Shown in pieces: positions 1-7,341 of a stretch of DNA of 10,222 bases. The translations under genes were made by a program, and so were the position numbers. Under the pieces are notes generated by a model. That model worked only from the letters and a program-made list of their open reading frames with translations. It did no database searches and was not told the DNA's origin. Source of the stretch: Fretibacterium sp. (GTDB lineage Bacteria; Synergistota; Synergistia; Synergistales; Aminobacteriaceae). Each line of letters opens with the position of its first letter. Position 1 is the stretch's first letter. The stretch spans positions 1-10,222 of the forward strand of contig JAEEGY010000004.1 in the NCBI GenBank assembly GCA_016280565.1. The letters run 5' to 3'.

Positions 1-1
1 A

Positions 2-703
2 CTCCTTCGCAGGGCCGGAATGATCGTCTATGCCGGTTCGCTGGTCAACCCTGCGCTGCTGGACTACGCTCTGGAGGGCTGCGAGATCCACGACAGCGCG
101 TCCCTGACGCTGGACGAAGTGATGGAGCGCCTGCTGGACGGACACCGTCGCGGTCTCCTGACAATGCGGCTCCACACGGGAGACCCCAGCCTCTACGGCG
201 CGATACGAGAGCAGATGGACCGGCTTCGCGATGCGGGCGTGCCCTTTGAAGTCGTGCCGGGGGTGAGCTCCTTCTGCGCGGCGGCGGCGGCCATCCCGGC
301 GGAGTATACCCTGCCGGGCGTCAGTCAGACCGTCATCATCAGCCGCATGGAGGGCCGGACCCCTGTTCCGGAACGAGAATCCATCCGATCCCTGGCCGCG
401 CACCGGGCCTCGATGGTCCTCTTCCTCTCGACAGGGATGCTGGAGGGCCTCTGCGCGGAGCTTACCGCGGGCGGCTACCCTCCGGAGACCCTGGCGGCGC
501 TGGTCTATCGCGCCTCCTGGCCGGAGGAACGTGTGCTGCGCGGGACGCTCGCGGACCTGCCGTCCCTGGCAAGGGAGGCTGGGATCTCGCGCCAGGCCCT
601 TGTGATGGTTGGAGATTTCCTTGGAGACGAATACGCGCTGTCGAAGCTTTATGACTCGGGGTTCTCTCACGGGTACCGAAAAAGCCGGGAGGCCCCAAAG
701 TGA
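2..703 (+). CDS. cbiF: Cobalt-precorrin-4 C11-methyltransferase, 5'-truncated by window edge
   Basis: Transfers a methyl group from S-adenosylmethionine to C11 of cobalt-precorrin-4 in the anaerobic cobalamin pathway (cytoplasmic). The reading frame is already open at base 2, and the first codons read LLRRAGMIVYAGSLVNP. This matches the interior of the family, where about 20-25 residues with the first glycine-rich SAM loop normally precede it, so the ATG at 20 is an internal methionine and the true start lies left of the window. Family signatures seen are YAGSLVNP, LHTGDPSLYGAIREQM (active-site/SAM region), EVVPGVSSF and EGRTPVPERESI. The C-terminal half looks complete and the frame ends in TGA at 701-703. 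The stop overlaps the start of cbiG by 4 bp, so the two genes are almost certainly co-transcribed and translationally coupled. The cbiG partner supports the cobalt-early (CbiF) rather than the aerobic (CobM) reading. Family assignment is firm; substrate follows from family knowledge. Confidence 0.93.
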   Translation, partial: LLRRAGMIVYAGSLVNPALLDYALEGCEIHDSASLTLDEVMERLLDGHRRGLLTMRLHTGDPSLYGAIREQMDRLRDAGVPFEVVPGVSSFCAAAAAIPAEYTLPGVSQTVIISRMEGRTPVPERESIRSLAAHRASMVLFLSTGMLEGLCAELTAGGYPPETLAALVYRASWPEERVLRGTLADLPSLAREAGISRQALVMVGDFLGDEYALSKLYDSGFSHGYRKSREAPK

Positions 704-1656
704 GAGAGGGCCCTGTCGTCCTCGCCGCCTTCACCCGTGCAGGAGCAGAGCTGGCCGTGAAGCTGGCCGGAGCGCTGGGAGGACGTGCTTTTGTCCCTGA
801 GCGCTGCCTTGTTGAGGGGGCGGAACTCCTTGAGGGGCCTGTGGGGGAGTGGGCCGGACGGTGGTTCCCCAGGGCGGGGGCGATGGTGTTTATCTGTGCC
901 TGCGGCATCGCTGTCCGCGCCATCGCGCCGCACATCCGGTCCAAGACAGAGGATCCTGCGGTTATCGTGGCGGACGAGCGGGGACGTTTCGTCATCCCGC
1001 TCCTGTCCGGGCACATCGGTGGGGCCAACGACCTTGCCCGGCGCATCGCCGACCTCACTGGCGGAGAGGCCGTCATAACCACGGCAACAGATGTAAATGG
1101 CCTTGTGGCGGTGGATGAGTGGGCGGTCAAAAACAACTGCGCCGTCGAAAATCCAACAAGTATAAAGGAAGTATCCTCAGCCGTTCTGGCGGGAGCCCCT
1201 GTCGGCGTGGCCGTCACGGAGCAGCTTCACCCCGCTCCCTGGCCCGCGACACTGTGGCTGAGGCCGCGCGTCCTGACCCTGGGCGTGGGCTGTAAGCGCG
1301 GCGTTCCTTCTACGGAAATGGAGGCCGCAGCGGCGGTTTTTCTTGAGGGAGCGGGCGTCTCGCCCCTGTCGCTCTGCGCGGTGGCATCGATTGATCTAAA
1401 GGCGGACGAATCCGCGCTTATCGCCCTGGCGGAGCGGTATGGTGTTCCCTTCGTCACGTTCAGCGCGGAGAAACTACAGGCCGTGCCGGGGACTTTCTCC
1501 GCGTCGGAGCGCGTGCGGGAAGTTGCGGGCGTGGACAACGTCTGTGAGCGCGCGGCAATGCTGGCTGCAGGGGAAGGGGCTGTCCTGCTCAGGAGCAAGG
1601 TGCGTTATCCGGGTATGACCTTCGCCCTGGCGCGGCGACGGCCAGGGACGGCCTAG
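700..1656 (+). CDS. cbiG: Cobalt-precorrin-5A hydrolase
   Basis: Opens the delta-lactone ring of cobalt-precorrin-5A with release of a two-carbon fragment, the step after CbiF in anaerobic B12 synthesis. The product is 318 residues, close to the usual length. The N-terminal/central CbiG region (about 60-142) has FICACGIAVRAIAPH and IPLLSGHIGGANDLARRI. The C-terminal CbiG domain (about 192-312) starts at LTLGVGCKRG and contains SIDLKADESAL. The start is GTG at 700, inside the GTGA overlap with the cbiF stop; GGGAGG at 687-692 sits 7 nt upstream as ribosome binding site. Odd point: the last six codons (RRPGTA) and the TAG stop fall inside the first copy of the 60-bp tandem repeat that begins at 1636, so the native 3' end appears to have been replaced or trimmed by the repeat. 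The core domain still looks complete, so activity is probably kept. Confidence 0.93.
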   Translation: MREGPVVLAAFTRAGAELAVKLAGALGGRAFVPERCLVEGAELLEGPVGEWAGRWFPRAGAMVFICACGIAVRAIAPHIRSKTEDPAVIVADERGRFVIPLLSGHIGGANDLARRIADLTGGEAVITTATDVNGLVAVDEWAVKNNCAVENPTSIKEVSSAVLAGAPVGVAVTEQLHPAPWPATLWLRPRVLTLGVGCKRGVPSTEMEAAAAVFLEGAGVSPLSLCAVASIDLKADESALIALAERYGVPFVTFSAEKLQAVPGTFSASERVREVAGVDNVCERAAMLAAGEGAVLLRSKVRYPGMTFALARRRPGTA

Positions 1657-1755
1657 TGTCGCCGGAGGCACAGGACGTGCCGCTTTTCCGGCGACCGACG
1701 GCCAGGGACGGCCTAGTGTCGCCGGAGGCACAGGACGTGCCGCTTTTCCGGCGAC
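1636..1755. repeat. Exact tandem duplication of a 60-bp hairpin-containing unit
   Basis: Bases 1636-1695 and 1696-1755 are identical over all 60 positions; identity stops at both outer borders. Each unit starts CGACGGCCAGGGACGGCC and ends in an inverted repeat: GTCGCCGG (1658-1665 and 1718-1725) pairs perfectly with CCGGCGAC (1688-1695 and 1748-1755). A nested GGCAC/GTGCC pair lies inside (1667-1671 with 1677-1681). The TTTT run lies within the hairpin (1684-1687), not after it, so this is not a canonical intrinsic terminator, though it could slow both converging transcripts. The unit covers the 3' end of cbiG and lies 19 bp beyond the dprA stop. It resembles the REP/MITE-like dispersed repeats found between convergent genes in many bacteria; that classification is inference, since only this locus is visible. 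Confidence 0.95.
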
Positions 1756-1774
1756 TGGCGTACCGTCATTCCGT

Positions 1775-2884
1775 TCAAACTGAGGCCGAAAACCGTCCCG
1801 GTCCGCTGGAGATGGCGAGCCCATTGGCTGAGAGCGTCAGCAGGCACGTCTGAAGCACAGGGAAGCTCAGGCCGCTCTCCACAAGAAGGTCATCCATCGT
1901 GCGGCTGCCCTGCCGCTGAAGCAGAGACAGCACCACTTTTTCATCTGTCGATAGCTCAGGGATAGCGCGCTTTGGCGAGGTCCCCTCCTGGGGATCCAGG
2001 TCCAGCGTCAATTGGCCATAGTGACCCGATATGCACTGAATAAACTCCTCAACATCGACCAGGGGCTGGGCTCCGTCCCGAATCAGATGATTGGTCCCGT
2101 GGCACACCATCTCTGTGATGCGCCCTGGGACACACCAGACCTCGCGGCCGATGTCCAGCGCCAGCCGCGCGGTGATCATCGCGCCGCCGTCGTCCGGGGA
2201 TTCCACAACGACAGTCCTGTTTGCTATGCCAACGATGATCCGGTTGCGCTCGGGGAAACGCCAGGGGTCGCCGCTGACCCCGAAGGGATATTCCGAGACC
2301 AGGGCGCCTCGCTCCACTATTTTATTGAAAAGGTCGCGGTGTTCCATCGGATAGACACGGTCGATCCCCGTACCGAAGATGGCCACCGTAACGCCCCCCT
2401 CGGAGATGCAGCCTCGGTGTCCGGATGCGTCGATGCCCCGTGCCCCACCGCTGATGACGGGGAAGCCCGCACGGGCCAATGCGCGTCCCAAACCCTCCGC
2501 CACAGATTTTCCATAGGAGCTGCACCGCCGTGTCCCCACCACCGCTACCGACTGGGCGGAGAGGTTCGCAGGACCCTTCACATAAAGACCGATGGGGGGA
2601 TGCGCAAGGTCCTTCAGCCGCGGAGGATAGTCTGCATCATCCATGGTCAGAAAGCGTGCCCCAAACTTCTCCGTCCGTTCAAGCTCCCGTTCCGCCCAGT
2701 CCCGCTGGCGCAGCAGTTCAACCAGCTTTGCCTGCGTGGAAGGACGAAGCCCCAGCTCCTGCCACAGCTTCTCACCGCCGCTGTCCAGTGCGTCCGGGCC
2801 GTAACTCTCACAGAGTTTTGTAAACGTCTCCAACGATGCGTGCGCAGCGTTCATCAGCAAGGCAGCTCTCAGTTTCGGTTCCAT
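1775..2884 (-). CDS. dprA: DNA-processing protein DprA (DNA protecting protein)
   Basis: Cytoplasmic protein that binds incoming single-stranded DNA and loads RecA during natural transformation; it is also widespread in species not known to be competent. The product is 369 residues, typical of the full-length family. The N-terminal region (about 1-70) is helical and SAM/HhH-like. The Rossmann-fold core spans about 75-285 and includes VAVVGTRRCSSYG (113-125), VISGGARGIDASGHRG (143-158), FGTGIDRVYP (170-179), ALVSEYPFG (194-202), FPERNRII (210-217) and the GTNHLIRDGA loop (263-272). A C-terminal winged-helix-like segment (about 310-369) follows. The usual SGLARGID motif reads SGGARGID here, a mild variation. 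The start is ATG (CAT at 2882-2884) with GAGAAGGGAG on the minus strand at 2891-2900, 6 nt upstream. It is transcribed alone, divergent from hrcA and convergent with cbiG. Confidence 0.95.
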   Translation of the reverse strand: MEPKLRAALLMNAAHASLETFTKLCESYGPDALDSGGEKLWQELGLRPSTQAKLVELLRQRDWAERELERTEKFGARFLTMDDADYPPRLKDLAHPPIGLYVKGPANLSAQSVAVVGTRRCSSYGKSVAEGLGRALARAGFPVISGGARGIDASGHRGCISEGGVTVAIFGTGIDRVYPMEHRDLFNKIVERGALVSEYPFGVSGDPWRFPERNRIIVGIANRTVVVESPDDGGAMITARLALDIGREVWCVPGRITEMVCHGTNHLIRDGAQPLVDVEEFIQCISGHYGQLTLDLDPQEGTSPKRAIPELSTDEKVVLSLLQRQGSRTMDDLLVESGLSFPVLQTCLLTLSANGLAISSGPGRFSASV

Positions 2885-2919
2885 GACGTACTCCCTTCTC
2901 TATGAATGTTCCGCACTTC

Positions 2920-2925
2920 ATTATA
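2920..2925 (-). promoter_or_regulatory. Putative -10 element for dprA
   Basis: On the minus strand a perfect TATAAT lies at 2925-2920, about 36 nt upstream of the dprA ATG and before its ribosome binding site. At 17-18 bp further upstream the -35 region (TTACGG/TACGGA) is a poor match. A sigma-A promoter is plausible but rests on the -10 hexamer alone. Confidence 0.4.
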
Positions 2926-2969
2926 AACCGAAGGAACTAAAATCCGTAATTTCCCCGTCCTCTCTTTCC

Positions 2970-2998
2970 TTGACATTTTTGCCTGAGCTTGCTAATCT
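2970..2998 (+). promoter_or_regulatory. Sigma-A-type promoter of the hrcA-grpE-dnaK operon
   Basis: A perfect TTGACA (-35) at 2970-2975 is followed by a 17-bp spacer and TAATCT (-10, 3 of 6 consensus positions) at 2993-2998. Transcription would start near 3005, about 15 bp before the CIRCE operator. This is the usual arrangement for repression by HrcA. The -35 is strong evidence; the exact -10 is less sure. Confidence 0.65.
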
Positions 2999-3019
2999 TA
3001 ACACCGTTTTAAAGAGTTG

Positions 3020-3046
3020 TTGGCACTCGATATTTAAGAGTGCTAA
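3020..3046 (+). promoter_or_regulatory. CIRCE operator (HrcA binding site)
   Basis: TTGGCACTC (3020-3028), a 9-bp spacer (3029-3037) and GAGTGCTAA (3038-3046). This matches the CIRCE consensus TTAGCACTC-N9-GAGTGCTAA with a single change, in the third base of the left arm. It lies in the 5' untranslated region just before the hrcA ribosome binding site. HrcA, encoded directly downstream, is expected to bind it and repress the operon until heat or misfolded protein titrates the chaperones. It is the only CIRCE in the window. Confidence 0.96.
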
Positions 3047-3054
3047 TCGATAGG

Positions 3055-3063
3055 AGGAGGTGA
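3055..3063 (+). promoter_or_regulatory. Very strong Shine-Dalgarno of hrcA
   Basis: AGGAGGTGA is fully complementary to the canonical 16S rRNA 3' end over nine bases and lies 4 nt before the ATG at 3068, which fixes that start. It begins only 8 bp after the CIRCE right arm, so a CIRCE hairpin in the mRNA could also affect ribosome access. Confidence 0.8.
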
Positions 3064-3067
3064 GGTC

Positions 3068-4090
3068 ATGACGGAGAGACAGCTCAGCATTATCCTGGCG
3101 GTGGTGTACGAGTACATCAAGACAGGAGAACCCGCCGGGTCGCGTACCATCACGAAGAAGTACATCCGGGGCCTGAGCCCTGCCACGATCCGCAACGAGA
3201 TGGCGGACTTGGAGGAACTGGGCTACTTCTATCAGCCTCACACGTCTTCAGGCCGCCTCCCAACTGCCAAGGCCTACCGGGTCTATGTGGACTCGGTGAC
3301 GGCCCGGGCGCGGAGCCGAACCCACGGGGCCGAGGCCTGGCGCAAGGAACTGATAGGGCGGCGCAGCGGCATTGAGGACTTGCTGGGCTATGTGACGCAC
3401 CTTCTCTCGCGACTCACGAACTGCGTAGCGGTGGCGGCGGTCTCCGGGCTGGATGACATTGAGATCCAACACATCGACCTGATGCCCTTGGGCGGAACGA
3501 ACGTCCTGGCCCTTATCGTCCTTCGGGGCGGGCTTGTCCATCACTCACAGTTCAATCTGCCCTGCGAGGTGGAGCCGGGCCTTTTAGAGGAGCTCAGCCG
3601 CCGCATCAACACCGTGGCGCTGGGGCATCCCTGGAGCGAGGTCCACGATGTGCTTTACCAATATGTGCTGGGCGGGCTTGAGGAGGCCGAGACGGCCTGC
3701 CGCGCGGCCATCGAGGAAGTGGACCGCTTTTTAACGGAACAGAACTACCGTTTCTTCAGCAGCGGAGCGAGGCACATCCTAAGCCTTCCGCACTTCCAGG
3801 CCCTCTCGCGGCTCCAGGCCGTGCTGTCGTTGCTGGAACAGGAGAAACCCCTGGCGCGGATGGTGGAGAAGTGCCGCCAGGCCGCTGACCTCAAGGTCTC
3901 CCTGGGGGACGAGAACGAGACGGAGGGCATGGAGGAGAGCGCGATGATCCTCATCCCCGCAAGAGCGCGCCAGCAGAAGGCGGTCCTTGGGCTCATCGGC
4001 CCGCTGCGGATGGACTACGAGCGTTCCATCGGCGTCCTGGAGTCCGTGGTGGACGCCCTGGATGAGGACGCGACGGACAGGATGCCATAG
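3068..4090 (+). CDS. hrcA: Heat-inducible transcription repressor HrcA
   Basis: Repressor of class I heat-shock genes; it binds CIRCE as a dimer, and its active fold depends on chaperonin (established for the family, mainly via GroEL). The product is 340 residues, typical length. An N-terminal winged-helix DNA-binding domain (about 1-75) contains the family signature: GEPAGSRTITKKY, LSPATIRNEMADLEELGY and TSSGRLPTAKAYRVYVD. The rest is the GAF-like/dimerisation region, including NCVAVAAVSG and QKAVLGLIGPLRMDYERSIGVLESVVDAL with the conserved C-terminal GPxRMxY motif. It is the first gene of the operon, directly behind its own CIRCE, so it should be autoregulated. The gap to grpE is 36 bp. Confidence 0.97.
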   Translation: MTERQLSIILAVVYEYIKTGEPAGSRTITKKYIRGLSPATIRNEMADLEELGYFYQPHTSSGRLPTAKAYRVYVDSVTARARSRTHGAEAWRKELIGRRSGIEDLLGYVTHLLSRLTNCVAVAAVSGLDDIEIQHIDLMPLGGTNVLALIVLRGGLVHHSQFNLPCEVEPGLLEELSRRINTVALGHPWSEVHDVLYQYVLGGLEEAETACRAAIEEVDRFLTEQNYRFFSSGARHILSLPHFQALSRLQAVLSLLEQEKPLARMVEKCRQAADLKVSLGDENETEGMEESAMILIPARARQQKAVLGLIGPLRMDYERSIGVLESVVDALDEDATDRMP

Positions 4091-4126
4091 TCCATAGAGG
4101 CGAGGCCAAAGGAGGATTGAGTATAG

Positions 4127-4729
4127 ATGGACAACGAAATGGAGAATGAATATTTCGAGCCCGCCATTGAAGAAGAGGGGGGCGAAGGAACTCCGGAAAC
4201 CCGTGAGGACAAGGGGGTCCTTATTGAAGAAGACAGCGGGCCGGAAGCCGCACCGTCTGATAAAGAGCCGGACCCAAAGGCGGAAAATGTAGACGAAAGA
4301 ATTGCCGCCCTGGAAGGGGAGCTTGCGGCGGCGCGAGCGGACTTCTACAACTACCGCCAGCGCGTGATCCGCGAGAAGCAGGAAGCCCGCCGCCGGACGG
4401 AGGAGGATGTGATCACGGCCCTTCTCCCCGTACTGGACAACCTGGACCGGGCCTTGATGGTGCCGGAGGACGGCAGCGCGAGGGATGTCCTTGTGGGAGT
4501 GCGCATGGTGCAGAGGCAGTTTTTGTCCGCTCTGGAGGAACTGGGCGTGAGCGTCATCCCCACGGAGGGGCAGAAGTTTGATCCCAACCTCCACGAGGCG
4601 TCCGGCACGGCCCCGGTGGAGGACCCAGAGCAGGATGGTGCGGTGGTGGCAGAACAGCTCCGCGGTTACCGAACAAAGGAGGGCCGGGTGCTACGGGCCG
4701 CGCGCGTCACGGTCGGCAAGGCGGAGTAG
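4127..4729 (+). CDS. grpE: Nucleotide exchange factor GrpE
   Basis: Cytoplasmic co-chaperone; a homodimer that releases ADP from DnaK and so drives its substrate cycle. The product is 200 residues. The first 50 or so are strongly acidic and low in complexity (probably disordered), followed by a predicted long helix/coiled coil (about 55-90) and the conserved head. Signatures are LLPVLDNLDRAL (about 103-114), VRMVQRQFLSALEELGV, KFDPNLHEA and QLRGYRTKEGRVLRAARVTVGK at the C-terminus. AAAGGAGG at 4108-4115 precedes the ATG at 4127 by 11 nt, a rather long spacing; a second in-frame ATG at 4142 is less well served. It lies between hrcA and dnaK in the same orientation, under the same CIRCE-controlled promoter. 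Confidence 0.96.
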   Translation: MDNEMENEYFEPAIEEEGGEGTPETREDKGVLIEEDSGPEAAPSDKEPDPKAENVDERIAALEGELAAARADFYNYRQRVIREKQEARRRTEEDVITALLPVLDNLDRALMVPEDGSARDVLVGVRMVQRQFLSALEELGVSVIPTEGQKFDPNLHEASGTAPVEDPEQDGAVVAEQLRGYRTKEGRVLRAARVTVGKAE

Positions 4730-4775
4730 TTTAACTCAAATAAGGCAACAATCAACCAAAAGTTTTTAGATATAG

Positions 4776-6629
<1,854 letters not shown>

Positions 6630-6682
6630 GGCTTGGCGGTTCAAGGCATTACACCGCAGACTGCAGAGGTTATCTGAATAAT

Positions 6683-6724
6683 AAGGGGCGAGAAGGGAAA
6701 AACATTTCCCACTCGCCCCTTTTT
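6683..6724 (+). terminator. Intrinsic terminator after dnaK
   Basis: GGGGCGAG (6685-6692) pairs with CTCGCCCC (6712-6719); an inner GGGAAA (6695-6700) pairs with TTTCCC (6705-6710) around a 4-nt AACA loop; TTTTT follows at 6720-6724. This long GC-rich stem with a T-tract closes the heat-shock operon 55 bp after the dnaK stop and separates it from the next gene. Confidence 0.93.
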
Positions 6725-6737
6725 GCTCCTTAAATCC

Positions 6738-6767
6738 TTGACAGACAGACTTTTTCCGTGGTAATCT
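6738..6767 (+). promoter_or_regulatory. Putative promoter of the XRE/lysine-rich gene
   Basis: A perfect TTGACA at 6738-6743 is followed after 18 bp by TAATCT at 6762-6767. The same two hexamers form the hrcA promoter (there with 17 bp). It lies just after the dnaK terminator and about 80 bp before the downstream start codon, so the gene is probably expressed independently of heat-shock control. No CIRCE is present here. Confidence 0.55.
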
Positions 6768-6847
6768 GAAACGGTTTAAGAGCTGGACGGGCGATTAAAA
6801 GCCTATACCAGATAGATAGCGCAATAATAGAAAGGAAATGACGTTTT

Positions 6848-7273
6848 ATGGATATCAAGGAACTGCGTAAATCCAAGAAACTTACACAAGTCGCCTTCGC
6901 ACAGGCTGTCGGCATTAAAGCCCGTCTTATCACCGCTGTTGAAACAGGCAAAAAGGCTCTCAGCGAAGATGTCATTGCCAAAATCAAGGAAGTATTTGGC
7001 GTAGAGGTGGACGCAAAGGTCAAGTCCGCGCCTAAAAGGTCTCTGGTTAAGAAAACCGTTGGGAAGAAGAAGGGGAAGGAATCTCCGGCAAAAAAAAGGA
7101 AGGAATCTTCAGCAAAGAAGGGGCTTATCATCCAGTCCCCGCTGGGGGGCGAGATAACGCCTGAGGAGGTCCTTGCCAAGGTCGGCAAGGTCGATGTGGT
7201 CTACGTCCGGGTCGACGAGAATAAAGCCTACTGGGTAAAAGGCAAAAAGAACGGCGCTGTTGATTTGTGGTAA
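6848..7273 (+). CDS. XRE-type HTH protein with lysine-rich linker and DUF6465-like C-terminus
   Basis: Product of 141 residues, probably DNA-binding, with no gene name that I recognise. Residues 1-55 form an XRE/Cro-type HTH domain (KLTQVAFAQAVGIKARLITAVETGK, shown here only in outline: first helix T14-V22, recognition helix about A26-E33). Residues 56-91 are very rich in lysine and serine, like histone H1 tails, and include an eight-residue near-duplication (KESPAKKR then KESSAKKG, bases 7076-7123). Residues 92-141 form a small domain (ITPEEVLAKVGKVDVVYVRVDENKAYWV ending GAVDLW in part) that resembles DUF6465, a family of unknown function. The gene is more A-rich than its neighbours, largely because of lysine codons. 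AAAGGA (6831-6836) precedes the ATG by 11 nt. It may act as a regulator or a nucleoid-associated protein; both are inference. Confidence 0.85.
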   Translation: MDIKELRKSKKLTQVAFAQAVGIKARLITAVETGKKALSEDVIAKIKEVFGVEVDAKVKSAPKRSLVKKTVGKKKGKESPAKKRKESSAKKGLIIQSPLGGEITPEEVLAKVGKVDVVYVRVDENKAYWVKGKKNGAVDLW

Positions 7274-7341
7274 TTAATGTGTAGCGGCGTCCTGGGACTG
7301 AGCGCGTGATGCTGTCAGCGGGAGGGAGGCGCGTTGTTCAG

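Noticed and set aside
462..1217. 251-codon open frame on the minus strand opposite cbiF/cbiG
   Set aside because: Low-complexity Ala/Pro/Arg/Ser/Thr translation opposite two clear cobalamin genes; explained by GC-rich codon use.
1658..1695. Classic intrinsic terminator for cbiG
   Set aside because: The inverted repeat is perfect, but the T-run is inside the loop side of the stem and no T-tract follows the hairpin; a weak terminating effect is possible but not supported.
1636..1755. CRISPR-like array
   Set aside because: Only two copies, directly abutting with no spacer between them, and no cas genes in view.
1656..1853. 65-codon open frame across the 60-bp repeats on the plus strand
   Set aside because: It consists mostly of the translated repeat plus antisense of the dprA end; no ribosome binding site or domain supports a gene.
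2012..2905. 297-codon open frame on the plus strand opposite dprA
   Set aside because: It is the mirror of the well-conserved DprA coding sequence, has no recognisable domain and no good ribosome binding site.
7306..7341. Longer N-terminus for the GspF-like protein from GTG 7306 or ATG 7309
   Set aside because: The twelve extra residues do not match the family, and no good ribosome binding site precedes them, whereas the ATG at 7342 begins the expected MKFKYRARG; the longer form cannot be fully excluded.
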